Assembly: GCA_022836615.1 (NCBI GenBank)
Contig: MU405321.1
Location: forward strand, 1 to 64,000
Length of the DNA: 64,000 nt
From: Annulohypoxylon bovei var. microspora
Taxonomy: Eukaryota > Ascomycota > Sordariomycetes > Xylariales > Hypoxylaceae
Direction: 5' to 3'
In this document: in pieces, positions 10,099 to 21,986 of the stretch
How the letters are laid out: each line of letters begins with the position of its first letter
Position numbering within the stretch: the first letter of the stretch is position 1
Program-made: the position numbers and the translations under genes
The notes under the pieces: model-generated
Told to the model about the DNA's origin: nothing
Database searches by the model: none
What the model saw: the letters and a program-made list of their open reading frames with translations, nothing else

Positions 10099-13000
10099 TG
10101 TTCGAGACAGGCAACGATGCTAGAAGGTTACGAGATAAATCTTCAGAGATATCGTTTCCAGCGGTGCTGGATTAAGAGGTGACGGGTTACGTTTGCCGGT
10201 CACCTTCAAGTAATGGAGATTGTGAGGCTGTCACAAGGAGAGTGGGCCGTATGTGCATCGCATGAGCGTCTGGTTAGGCTATGATGGTGCCGTCGCTCGA
10301 AGTAAGAGTAGATAAGTGCGCGTCTTGACAAGACAAAACGTAGCGAGGAATTAAGTCGTTGGTAAGTTCGTGGGATATAGAACCTACGTGGTTGAAGAAA
10401 GGTCGAAGAGATGTTGTGGTACGTGCTGGACGTGAGGTATACGGACAGTGGTGTACTTGGTCACGATATACAATCAAGTTATGCGTCCAAGAACGTCGAA
10501 TAAAAATGAAACGGTCGATCTAGTCTCCCAACAGTGCACCTTAACCACCACAGCGCAACCTCGAATCTCGCGAATTACTGAATTAGTAGTATCATTAGAA
10601 ACCAATAATGAAAATCGAGTAAAGACGACATTCAATGGGTGGGTAGAATTAGTTGTAGTCTAATTCATAAGAATTGGAGGGTGGAGGGAGGGGGGCGAGA
10701 GCTTAGCTCAAAGGAATTTGCATGTTAAAGTGGGAAGAGGTTTAAAAGAGAAGAAGGTTCTGAGACGTCGAGGTATGGTATGTAGAATAGAATAGGCGTG
10801 TAAGTAGAACGGGAAAACGGACTAGATTGGATAAGAGCGGGATACCTAAGAGGTAGGTACGGTGGAACGTGGGTGGTCAGTGCAAAAAGAGAGCTTGAAT
10901 AGGTAGTATTAGGTACGTACCTCAACACTGGTTGATCATTGATCTTGCTCCGTAGCTTACGGTAGCGGCGTAATGCGTAATGCGTAATGCAAGGCAGGCG
11001 AGAAGGAGAAAACGGGACACGGGGGGTCACGCAGGCACGGTCTTTACGGTGAATTGGGAAGGAAAGAAAGAAAGAAGGAAGTGGCAGAAGTGGATATTGA
11101 TGTGGGTGAATGCGACTCGTAGCTGTCGTCGGGATTTTGTGTCCAGTCCCATTTAAAGCAGCTGGGTGGGTCGACCTTGCGCAGCTTGTACCGAGGTACC
11201 TGTCTCCGTTCGATACTTGCGTTCTACCTACGCTATACTTGATCTAAAATCTATTTCTATCTAATCAAACCTAATTTTATTTGAGATGCACCGTTATATC
11301 TTTACGTCGCACGTACTTAAATTGTACACAAATGTCATTTTTGACTTCCATTCCATTTAACCTACATCGCCTCAACTTCAAGTTCAATTGAGGTTCCTCT
11401 TCGCATCAATTGCCTAGTACATACGTTCCTTTGAAAAATCATGCGATGTTAACAACAACAAAGCAAAACATTAAATATGCTAAATCAACTACCTTAAGCT
11501 AATCATTCGTAGCATTTGCAACCCATTCCGCCGCATCTTTGTTACCAGGTAGCAGCAATATTCGCTCCGTCTTTTATTAAGGAAGGGATGTCACAAGTTT
11601 TGTATTGGGGGGTTGATGCTTAGCTAGCTTGGATATTGTTGGATAGTGTTGGATATTGACGCCTCAAGTCTGTCATATTTGATATGGCTTACGCGGGCAA
11701 AATAATAATGCAGGCTGACATTCACCTCCAAAGAAACTTAGAAAGATCTATTGGGGTCAATGGTACGATGCGCAAACTTTATACACTTGCGCACTAGGTA
11801 CCAACAAGCGGTCACTCTCACATGCTGGCCCGCTTACATACATAGGTATGTATATAGTATATCTAGGTGGGTGCCTAGCATGGAAATATCTTTCGCCTAA
11901 AGTGTCTTGAGTTTAGATTATACATATATGTTACCTAAGTATGCACATGTAGTTAATAACTTATTTTCGTTACATCATGAGATTTGTAAAGAATCGCGGA
12001 AAACAATATCAAAAGGAAACAAGATTCAATAGGGGGGCGACCGCTAAGCTTTATTGTCACCGAAAGATCGGCGCAATTCTTCCGACAAGAGTTTAGAATG
12101 AGAGAAATAGAAAACAATGAAAAGTCTGCAATCGAATTAATTGCGGCTGATGATTAAAATAAAAAGTAAATTTCGGTCCAAGTATGGCAGGTATGTGATA
12201 CTAACTGCATGTCATCTATTCGCCATATCTAGGTACCTAAGTTTGGGGCGAGGCTGCGCGGACTATGCCGACGCTATCAAGATGGTTGTAAGGCATAAGG
12301 TATGGTCGTATCCTTGAATGATGTGCTTATGTTGGGTAGTGGATTGCTAGGATGGCTTGTGGATTTGGTCTGGGGCTATTATCTCTTTTTTTTTTCTTTG
12401 CTTTTTCTTTAATACTGTGCCTCACACCAAAATCCCACCGTATGAGCTTATCAAGCTTGTTTTGAGCGTTGATGATTTAACGAATCTAACGAATAAACAT
12501 CTTAAAACTAGAGCCTCGCTTATGGATGAAGTTAAACCAATTTTCAATAGGTAGAACGCAAATCTTCGAGAGTCGCAATCAATTTCCTCGGTTATTTATT
12601 AAAGATTAGAGTTGGGAGGCTGGTTAGATTTGGGGCAAGTCGTCAGAACATAGAAAAGCGAATTGATATTGTAGGCAAACTTGCAAGGATAATAGCCAAT
12701 GAGTCGTCTAACGAGCCAATAGGAAGCGAGTGACGTTCAAAAGAGTGGTCCATCATCCCTGTCTGCATGACGGGAACACCACGCGAGCACTCACAGCAGG
12801 GAAAGGCCAGCCTAGCCGAGCATTGAAAAATCCTGGGTCTCAAGGTTGTCACCATAAAAAGGGGACTGTTTTTTTGCGGGGGACCGTAATAAAACCGCCA
12901 GTTCGCTATCCGTACAAGCGGTGCCGATTTGTGTCATACACACCCGCCCGGCGTCTTGTAACATTACCTCGGGTCAAAATAATTGTATTTACACAGTAAA

Positions 13001-13214
13001 GACTTAAACTTTATATCGTTGTTTTCATTTTTAAAATTGTATGATAATGGTAATAATATCAATTGATTGGATGAACGAGGTGAAAATGTTGAGCTGCCGT
13101 ACCCCTATAATAACCTGTGTAACACTAGGTACCTAACGCCATGCTATGATACTGTGAAATTCTATGATAAAATTCTCTGCGTCTGTAATCAGAGCCCGTG
13201 GATTCATATCCATA
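10099..13214. other. 3.1-kb spacer upstream of the KDM5 gene
   Basis: No credible gene. The left part must contain the KDM5 promoter and 5' UTR, and the right end the 3' UTR of SLX1. It holds simple sequence only: a GAAA-type purine tract at 11057-11080, three tandem TTGGATA(T/G)TG ten-mers at 11629-11658, a pyrimidine tract at about 12384-12410 and scattered AGGTAC motifs. The interval 11.2-12.6 kb is AT-rich. Confidence 0.6.
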
Positions 13215-14235
13215 CTAGACAGACTCAGCTTGCGCCTTGCGTCTTCTAGGCTTCTTAAGAAGCTTCTCGACCTCTTTAGCCCCTCGTACCCTCAAGCTCA
13301 TCTCTTTCATAAGGTCAATCCACTGAACTTGACCTTTGCACTGTGGGCAGTGTCCCGATATGGGAATGATATCCTCGTCATCTTCCTTACCAAGTATGTG
13401 TCTACTCCAGCATGATACGTGGCCAGTGCCTTCACAGCCGGTATTTGAGCATGTCGCATAAAGACCCTCGCCTGGTTCTAGGTGCCCCTTACAGACCACG
13501 CAATCACCTTCCCTCTCGAAATCATATATCGACTTTGTTTTCGTCACATAATCCTTCATCGGGGCGTAATCGAGAGGCAAAGCATGGACACCCCAAGGCT
13601 TTTCTGACTCGTTTTCATCGTGAGAACCTTCTGTCTCTTTCAAGTTAGAGCGCGAAGAGTCAAAGTCCGTCAATATCGGGATTGTTTTCCGAAGAGGTTC
13701 GTCCTCGGCGTCACACCATTTTTTCCACGCTTCATAGACCTCGGGGGCGAAAAAGTGCACGTTCAATGGCCATCTAGCAAAGCTAGGAACGCGAAGAAGA
13801 AGGTGAACGTTTGAGAGGATCGATGTCAAGGTGTGTCGTGGACGCTTGGGATGGCCATTCCGCTTCCTACCCGCCGATGCTGATATGCGAGATGAGGACG
13901 GGATATGTAATGATGTGTGAGGGTTGGTAAGAGCCCACCTAAACAACAATTAGCCTACACGTGAGAAACATCAAAGTGGGATTAGATTGAGTAACCTACT
14001 CGAACTTCAAAGCAGCTACCATTCCGGGGAAACCTGATACGAGACCAACCATCTCCCACGGTCTTAACGTATTTCGAGATGTACGCGCAGCACCACCTTT
14101 AGCTTGACCATTGTGCTGCTTAAGCCGCCGCGGTGGATTGGGTGTCGAACCGATATATAGCGAAGAATTGCGAACAGTTGATCGCAGTATGTAGACGGTG
14201 TATAGCGAGGGTATAGGTTTCGATAGAACAGTCAT
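13215..14235 (-). CDS. SLX1: Structure-specific endonuclease subunit SLX1 (GIY-YIG nuclease with PHD/RING-like zinc domain)
   Basis: Two exons, 14235-14000 and 13938-13215, encode 319 aa. The GIY-YIG nuclease domain is at residues 10-80 (YTVYIL..YIGSTPNPPRRLKQHNG). The catalytic Glu of FEWAL is residue 79 and its codon is split GA|G by the intron. The C-terminal Cys-rich zinc domain (about 230-300) shows CVVCKGHL, CSNTGCEGTGHVSC and CPQCKG. SLX1 with scaffold SLX4 cuts branched DNA such as Holliday junctions and 5' flaps during repair and replication-fork processing. I chose the ATG at 14235 because the nuclease core follows within 10 residues. An upstream in-frame ATG at 14346 would add a poorly conserved 37-residue leader. 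Confidence 0.93.
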
Positions 14236-14844
14236 TTTGCAAAATGACGGGTGGGCGCGTCTCAACGATGAGGCTTCGAATTCGTAGTGGTGAGATGAGA
14301 CCAGCCTCCGTAAGATTGTGGTTCCATTTCTATTACATGAACTCACAAAATGATTCCAGCTGCGCGTTTACCGCTGGCAGCGATGAGACGAAGTTGCTGG
14401 AGAAGATTCGAAAGAATTTATGAGAAGCGCATTGATTATTTACATTTTTGCATTTCGAGAGTTTGTAAGACGTCACGGCAATTGACAACGATAAGGAAGT
14501 GGGCTGTGGGGTTTGACGCAGCTGCCCGGATCTAGATGCACAGACCAATCGTTCAATGTTGTTGTTGTGCGTAGCTAGCCGTTATCGATAACCATAACCT
14601 AGGTACTTATGTATCTACTTATAGGTGCATGTTAAAAAGGGGAGGGAGTAGAATAGTAGGTAGTGGGCTTATTTAATGATCTTGCTCTTTGAAATGGCTG
14701 TATAATATCTAGATACTATTTAGTATAAACCGTGCCTTTGATTCCTTTTTAGAAATGGTCTTAACTATGGCTTAACTCACGAATAGATCTAAGGGCCCTG
14801 CAGGTAGGTACTATTGTTACATGGGTAGGTAGGTACAAGTAGCT
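14236..14844. other. Spacer between SLX1 start and SF3A3 stop
   Basis: About 600 bp, with the SLX1 promoter on the left and the SF3A3 3' end on the right, both genes on minus. TAGGTA-type motifs occur near 14600-14640 and 14800-14835. Nothing coding is visible. Confidence 0.6.
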
Positions 14845-16432
14845 TTACAATAGGCCTTGCTTCTGCAAATCGTAGTAGACCTTCTCCGGCATAACGTTCC
14901 CTTCAGCGTCCTCCATCTGGACTACACTGCCATCATCCACTTTATCCTTCCGCTTCTCTTTCTGAATCTTCTCCCATAGCCTCAGTGCCTCCTCGATTCC
15001 TGTTATGTCTCGGAAGAGGCCTGTGTTTGTGATTCCTAAACACTTTAAGCCGTATATATGCCGCGCCTCGTTGAAATGCTTGTCGAAGGCCCGGCGTCCC
15101 ATATATACGAAGTTGCCACATACCTCGCAGGGGAATTCGACACCAAGTCCGTGAAGCTTGTATAACCAAAACGGGATAGGTTTGCCGTCCCACGCGAGCG
15201 GCAGCTTCAACGGGTTGTAAATTCTGTCCTCGTCATCGTTGTCTTCGCCATCTTCAGCCTCCTTGGGCTGTAATGTGGTAGTGGTGGCGCTGAATAGATT
15301 CTCTAACTCCTGCTGTCGTTCGCGCTCCGTCATACCCTGCTTCCGTTCGACGTTTACTCGAGTATCGCTTCGTTCGGTACTCATCGCACTTGCAAGACGC
15401 TTGACTCTGAATTCCCTTTCGGCGATGGTACGTTCTTTCAGTCTGTATGTTGACATTCCGCTTTTCCTAGTACCGTTGGTCGGACCCTCCTCCTCCTCCT
15501 CGGATGTGCCTTGTACTCTTTGAGCCCGTTCAGCCGCCGCGCGAACATGTTTCTTGCCAGAAAGGTGGCCTTTGTATACGTTCTCATTCTTGAACTCCCT
15601 TTCACAGTCCTCACACCATACCGCGTCGGCAGTGGATATCTGTTTTGTACCGCTGGTAGGCTTCCCGCCAGACTCCTCTGTCTTCCAATCTGCGATATCA
15701 TCATTGTCCCATGCAGTATCAAACTCCTTGTCGAAGTCGGCAATTACCTTATCAACATTCTCCAGTGGCCTCGTCTTTCGCATGAAGGTCTCGAGATCTA
15801 GAGCAAGCTGGCTAATGTACTTGAAATATTGGTCAGTCGTCTTCTCCGATCTTTTCAGCCCGCCAGCACCTAGCGCGAAGTTGTCAAACGAGTCTAGGTA
15901 TTGAAGATAGCTGAGCCTCTTCGTATTGGGGAGGTTAAGGTAAAGTTCGTGACAGGTGTGGAGATCGAAGAAACGGCCAAATGCTTCTTCACCAGTGAAC
16001 ATGGTATCCACGACACTAGGTTGAGACTCGGCATCGGGTCCTTTCTTTGGCCGGTACGCGCGCTCGAGATTCTCGACAGGTTCGTTAGGGTACTTGGTGT
16101 GGAAAGACTTTATGTCGGTAAGCTGCTTATAGAACTCTTCCATTAGGTCACCGCTACCGATCTGTTGGATCTCACGCGACCTCGACCCATCTGCATCACG
16201 ATAGAGGGTGAGAAGCTTAGAGGACTGTGATGATATGCGATCGAGAAATTGGGCTATTTGATGGTCTCGCGCTAGGCGATCGCGAATCTGAAAGATAGTG
16301 TAAGCAATCAAGTTATCGTAATGTTGATTTTGGAGAACTAACATGTTTGGGTTCATCACCAATGCGATCTGCGATGCCCTGTTCAAGGCGCTCAAGGTCC
16401 TCGTGTAGGAATCTCTGCTCTTCTAGGAGCAT
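14845..16432 (-). CDS. Splicing factor 3A subunit 3 (SF3a60/Prp9)
   Basis: Two exons, 16432-16343 and 16287-14845, encode 510 aa. The start MLLEEQRFLHEDLERLEQ is the typical SF3a60 N-terminus, and the short intron is phase 0 (DEPKH|IRDRL). A C2H2 finger lies near residue 260 (WCEDCEREF..GHLSGKKH) and the diagnostic C-terminal matrin-type finger near 420-450 (FPCEVCGNF..FDKHFNEARH), followed by the conserved YGLKCLGI and the C-terminal coiled segment with WEKIQKE. The protein is a core part of the U2 snRNP SF3a complex, which recognises the branch site during early spliceosome assembly. It starts 513 bp from the eIF4A3 gene on the opposite strand, so the two share a bidirectional promoter region. 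Confidence 0.95.
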
Positions 16433-16945
16433 TTTGAATGATTGAATAGAATAAGACTAGGTAGTCGTTGGTTTTAAATGGACAGGAGATAAGTGAGGGG
16501 AGAAATTGCTATAATTGAATTGCGAAGTACAAAATTATGATTGTGATTGTGGTTATGAAGCTTGTTACTCAAGCACCTGAAGAAGATTGATGATGAGGCT
16601 GAATATATAAAAGTTGTCTAAGTTCAGTTAGAAACGGTCCGTGATCCACAATGCCACAGTGGCTGGGGTCGACATAAGGTTTCCATGAATCTGCAGGTGT
16701 AGGGTGGTTGCTTAGCGGATGTGGGGCATAGCCACAGATACATTGGCCTAAGGCTAAGCTTATCCCCATAAAAATTCTCGCCTAGCAATTGTGTCGAATT
16801 GATCAATTCAACTTCAACCAAACTTCAACGTCTTCTGCATATCACGTCAAGACCGCAACACATCTTACTTGACGCGCATTACAACCCAGTTCAATCCCAA
16901 TATCTCGTTCTTATCTTCTTATCGCGCGATAAACCCTATTTCATC
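16433..16945. promoter_or_regulatory. Shared divergent promoter of SF3A3 and eIF4A3
   Basis: A 513-bp region between two ATGs pointing away from each other. It must contain both promoters and both 5' UTRs. A pyrimidine-rich stretch with CTTCAACC repeats precedes the eIF4A3 start (about 16805-16830), typical of fungal housekeeping leaders. No TATA box is conspicuous. The call is by position. Confidence 0.6.
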
Positions 16946-18276
16946 ATGGCTGAAGGTGGTGGTATCGATCGTCGCGCTGACGAGAAGATGGAGTTCTCTA
17001 CCTCTAAAGAGGTTACCGTCCATCCAACCTTCGAGTCGATGTCATTGAAGGGTAAATTCATCTCCAGCTATAACAGGGCGTCTATTTATCCTCTCGAAAT
17101 AAAAACTAACCATCTCCTCGCCTATAGAAAATCTCCTTCGTGGCATCTACGCGTACGGTTACGAGTCGCCTTCCGCCGTCCAGTCTCGAGCCATCGTCCA
17201 AATTTGCAAGGGACGCGATACGATCGCTCAGGCGCAATCTGGTACAGGAAAGACTGCTACATTTTCCATCTCTATGCTCCAGGTTATCGATACTGCTATC
17301 CGCGAGACCCAGGCTCTCGTTCTCTCCCCCACGCGCGAACTCGCAACCCAGATCCAATCTGTCGTCATGGCTCTTGGCGACTACATGAATGTCCAATGCC
17401 ATGCTTGCATTGGCGGAACCAACGTTGGGGAGGACATCCGAAAGCTTGACTACGGTCAGCATATCGTCTCTGGTACCCCGGGTCGTGTTGCTGATATGAT
17501 TCGTCGCCGCCACTTGCGCACTCGCCAAATCAAGATGCTCGTTCTTGATGAAGCCGATGAATTGCTCAACCAAGGGTTCCGAGAGCAGATTTACGATGTG
17601 TACCGATATCTCCCCCCTGCCACTCAGGTCGTGGTTGTCTCGGCCACATTGCCGTACGACGTTCTCGACATGACAACTAAGTTCATGACCGACCCCGTCC
17701 GAATTCTTGTTAAGCGTGACGAGTTGACGCTAGAAGGCCTAAAGCAATACTTTATTGCTGTCGAGAAAGAGGACTGGAAGTTCGACACGCTCTGCGACCT
17801 TTACGATACCCTCACAATTACACAGGCCGTCATCTTTTGTAATACCAGACGAAAGGTAGATTGGCTGACCGACAAGATGCGTGAGGCAAATTTCACTGTC
17901 AGCAGCATGCATGGAGATATGCCCCAGAAGGAACGAGACAGTATCATGCAAGACTTCAGACAGGGCAACAGCAGAGTCTTGATCTCCACGGACGTATGGG
18001 CTCGTGGTATCGACGTGCAGCAAGTTAGCTTGGTCATCAATTACGATCTACCCAGCAACCGAGAGAATTATATCCACCGCATTGGTCGAAGTGGTCGTTT
18101 TGGTCGCAAGGGTGTTGCTATTAACTTCGTTACTAGCGAGGATGTTAGAATCCTGAGAGATATCGAGTGTGAGTGCCTATCGAGCCTAGCTGCTTATATA
18201 ATACTAACAGGCAGTAGTGTACTACTCGACTCAGATCGATGAGATGCCCATGAACGTGGCGGACCTTATCACTTAA
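16946..18276 (+). CDS. ATP-dependent RNA helicase eIF4A3/FAL1
   Basis: Three exons, 16946-17051, 17128-18168 and 18218-18276, encode 401 aa, the usual length. DEAD-box motifs in order: Q motif (AVQSRAIVQ), Walker A AQSGTGKT (about residue 70), PTRELA, TPGR, DEAD (about residue 176), SAT, and HRIGRSGRFGRKG near the C-terminus. The segment GIYAYGYESPSAVQ and the terminal MNVADLI fit the eIF4A3/FAL1 branch. The protein is the RNA-clamping core of the exon junction complex in organisms that have one, and functions in 18S rRNA maturation as yeast Fal1. The last intron has a clear TACTAAC-like branch site (ATACTAACAG) next to its acceptor. It lies head-to-head with the SF3a60 gene. Confidence 0.95.
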
Positions 18277-19254
18277 AGCTACAAAGCTAAGGAATGATGG
18301 TTATTTTTAGAGCTGATGCAATCATGCGGCAGATTAGTTGAACGAGGCAGTAAAGAGATAAATTATGGTCATGGGAGGAAATGGGCATGTCGTCTAGCAG
18401 TGAGTACACTAACTCCAACATCACCATCCTGAATTCAAGCTAACTCATGTGCATAGCATCATATCTCAGATTAATCATGCAGCTTGCAAACAATCCGATG
18501 CGCTTACCAAGCTTTTGCTTATCGACTAATACGAGAACTCTCAGTAACTCTCGGAGTAAAGTGGATGAGTAGGTAGGTATGTATGGGAGATTGAAAAGCT
18601 TCGACTCATTTCGAAAGTGACTATATGAAGTTGCGATTGAAGCTCATTGAGGGGATATTAACGATCTAGGATTCGAGTTACGTACTGGTTTGAGCTACCA
18701 TTCACTACCTACCCAGGTATCCATCGTGTTGTGTTGGTAGGGCACTTCATAGCTCATAGCATATTGGGGCTGACCGGTATCGCGCTATACTACTTGTTCT
18801 CCGCCTTGTGGTGTTCTAATACCAAGAACATTTACAGCATAAACCATAGGGTATTCCTAGCTCCCGTTGGCCGGTAAAAAAAAAAAAACAATATGAATAG
18901 CACCACCCTTATTCCAAATTAGTTTTGGTACTTGTTTTGATTACCTACAAACACTTCAACCCAGTAACCCCAGTAGCCTCCCGCACCGTAATACTTCCCC
19001 GAATGGGTATTGAGAAGGGGGCCACAATATGATATCCGCCTACAAGGCAACTATGAATCAATCTAGGCCTTTTTCCAAGAAATATTCAACTCCTACTAGA
19101 TTTTTCCGATCACTATTTCCAATACCCCATTCTCCTCCGTCCCGGAACTTGAATAGACACGAAGGCCACCCTATCCCCAGATACGCCTAGATATTATCCA
19201 CAAGATCACAAGATAACGAGGAAATAAATATGGGTAGTATAGCACACATTGAAA
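18277..19254. other. Convergent intergenic spacer
   Basis: About 980 bp between the stop codons of the eIF4A3 gene and the O-methyltransferase gene, so it contains two 3' ends. It is AT-rich, with a poly-A run at 18876-18887. No coding signal is seen. Confidence 0.6.
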
Positions 19255-20830
19255 TCAGGTCTGCTCCAGCGCAAGTTCCATCACAGATAATGCACTCCCA
19301 AGCGGGTTGGTAACGTTAACGAGCTTAAGTTTAGGGTCGGCCATCGCGAACAGTTCTTTCCAGCCCTGTATGTCGCGCTCGACGCTGTTGAATAAGGCCA
19401 TCATGGCGATATCCAACGTCCTATGGAAATCAATCAGTTTACTAAAAACGGCGTTGGGTGGAGTGAAGATACCTACCTAGTCTTGCGCTCCTCGAGCGTG
19501 CTCAGCGTGCCGCTGTGAATCGCGATGTTATCCATAACCACGATTCTAGAACCGGGTTTCTTCCTCACGGCCCCGAGCTGCGCCTCTAAGATACGCACGG
19601 CGTCCTGGTCCGAGTGGTGGTGCAGTATGCGCCGAAGCAGATACACATCCCCGGCGACGGTCTGCGGCGCGAAGAAGTCGTACGTCATGAACTGCAGGCG
19701 GTCCCCCAGCTCGTCGACGTCCACTTCTTCGGCGAGCGCCGCGTTCGAGTCCTGCACGATGAATTTCAGCGTCGGGTTACAGTACGCGATCGCTTTCGAG
19801 CAGTGTCCGTTGCCGCCGCCTACGTCGACGACGGTTGAGCCGGATGGCAAGCTGGCCCAGTCGAACCCGGACACTAGGTGCTCCGCGCTGAGCTGTCTCC
19901 GCTTTGCCATACCCGCCATAGCGCGAGCGTATCGGTCCGCTTTCATGGAGGCCTCGGTCGTCTGGCGCTGCTGCGTGATGAACCCAAAAGCAGGCTGATC
20001 CAACCCCCCAACCGCAAGCCCGAGCGCCGTCTCCGCCCTCGCCCGCCCACCCACAACTCCCTTCTCCGCAGCACTCGCAGCAGGGCCCACCCCTCCCGTC
20101 CCTCCAGTCGACCACCTTCGACTCATCGCCCTCGCCTCGGTGAAAAAGGCGCTAGACCGCAACGACTCCTGGCTCAGCCACTCGACGGCGGCGCCGGTGT
20201 CGTCGTCGAGCAGGACGCGGGAGTTGCGGTTGTGGGCGACGATGCGGGTGCCGGGCTCGCGGAAGATGTGGTAGGTCATGAGCAGCTGCAGGACGCGCGC
20301 GCACTGCGAGGTGTCGACGCCGGCCGCCCGCGCCAGCTCCTCGTACGGGATCGGCGTCCCGTCCGCCGGCACGAAGCTCGCCAGCCGGAAGTGGCACACG
20401 TATTGCAGCGCCGCGTGCACGCGGTGGCCTTGGGCTATGCCCATTACGTCTACGGTGGGTTAGATCTGAGTGCGACTAATTGCGGAGGCTGGTCTTTTAT
20501 GCTTGGAGCAAGAAAATGAGATATGTGGTGAAAGTGGGTATCGCGACATACTGCGGATAAGTTAGCTATGATTTGAAGACGAACGACGAGATATCACTAT
20601 AAATATCTCAGAAAATTAAACTGATTTTTATTTCCCACTAACCATTCTATAGGACCCGTAACAAGATGGTTTAGCTTATCGCAAGCCTCGAGGAGCTTCG
20701 ACCTCGCGATGCTGAGGCTTTTATCGCCATGGTAATCGGTGTAAGCGTGGCGCGGAAGACTGGTCTCGAGTATTTCCGCCTGCGTCCTGATAATGTCTGC
20801 GAGCGCAGTAACTGTCATTTGGTCACCCAT
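19255..20830 (-). CDS. SAM-dependent O-methyltransferase (fungal COMT-like), 5' junction unresolved
   Basis: Exons 20449-19477 and 19420-19255 join cleanly. A likely first exon starts at 20830 (MGDQMTVTALADIIRTQAE). Features: a winged-helix dimerisation region (about YEELARAAGVDTSQCARVLQLL), SAM-binding motif VVDVGGGNGHCSKA, and RRILHHHSD, where families of this type carry the catalytic His. The fold matches caffeate/sterigmatocystin-type O-methyltransferases, which methylate phenolic hydroxyls of secondary metabolites; the substrate is unknown. The conserved first-exon end GPIEW is followed by a good donor (GTTAGT at 20642-20637), but joining it to the only usable acceptor (before 20449) creates a TGA. 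A weaker donor at 20655 keeps the frame and gives 437 aa. From the internal ATG at 20444 the product is 377 aa. The gene may be disrupted or carry an unseen micro-exon. No other biosynthetic genes lie beside it. Confidence 0.8.
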
Positions 20831-21986
20831 CAGAGCGGAAATTAACCTAGGTGAAGCCTTCTAGAATTTTACCCGTTTTATCAACGTTACTAGGTCTGAA
20901 AATAAGAGAACCTAGAATTTAGGTGGTAGATCAGATTGGGTATTTACCGCGCGCGCGCCATTATGTATATGAGATATGCACAGTCTGGACGTGTAAAAGC
21001 CGCACGTGGTGTCTTACCATTTATGTGCGTGTCGCACAAGTCGCTATCTAACCAGACAACTACGTAGCTACGGAGCGCGGAGTTATTTTATCGAGCTGTA
21101 GAGTACGGGGTGACGGGGTTCCTACGGGGACATGGGGGCCAGAACACTTCTCGGCCGAACTGGCTACAGAGCCTAGTATCAATGAGGGGTGGCGAGCCCG
21201 ACCATGCGGACCGATCCGTCGTATGTGCAGTCAGACGTTTATACTCGATCAACCGCGCGCCCCGACTTGGCAAGCCTTCACGTCCCAATCCACTGTGCGT
21301 ACGAAGGTATGACATGCAGCTTGGCAGTCGGATCAGGGTCTAGGAAATCGTGTGCGAGATCATACAAATCTTAAACACTGCGCACATCTCTGGTATTAAT
21401 TCAACTTGGCGCCGGACATTCCAGTTTATCTCTCTGGGCACGGATGCGACGGCCTACTCAACTGATGGTGTGAATATCTATGACCTCGTTATAGGTCTGG
21501 TAGATTTTTCTGAAGTTGCTCACCGACCAGTAAAACCACGTATGAGGCTTTACAAAAAGCGCGCAGAAGCTTGGCAATAACTCAGGGCTGATATATCATT
21601 CTGAGTGAATTAGTAAGTAGGAGATGCTCGGTCTCGTACCGTCTTATTCCCATAGGATAACGTCATCTTGGCGCGGATGTTGAGAAATGGTCCCAGAGCT
21701 CAAACAGAAACAAAGGATACGATGAAGGTAGTGTATAAAGGCACGCATTATAGTTACTATGTCTTGCTCCTTTTTGTAACTCTTTCTCCTATTGTATTGC
21801 ACTCAGCCTTCTGTTAGCTAACCAAGCGAAAGGTCATTGTCTCAAGTCTACTTGGAAGTAAAGAACACAAGACAATAGGAGAAACTAGAACCTTAGGACA
21901 ATGCTATTGACTCGGTATTTAAGCATCTCCCATATGTCTAAGATCAAGCGCCATAACATTCCTTCCCAACTCAATCATCGTATACC
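20831..21986. other. Spacer upstream of the methyltransferase and the TPR-like gene
   Basis: About 1.15 kb between two divergent genes. It holds their promoters. A CG-alternating GCGCGCGCGC tract lies near 20948-20957. The interval 21060-21350 is locally more GC-rich, with short open frames but no recognisable protein. I see nothing else. Confidence 0.55.

Noticed and set aside
19255..20830. Secondary-metabolite gene cluster around the O-methyltransferase
   Set aside because: Neighbours are a translation/splicing helicase, a TPR-like orphan and a MARVEL protein. There is no backbone synthase, oxidase or dedicated transporter nearby.
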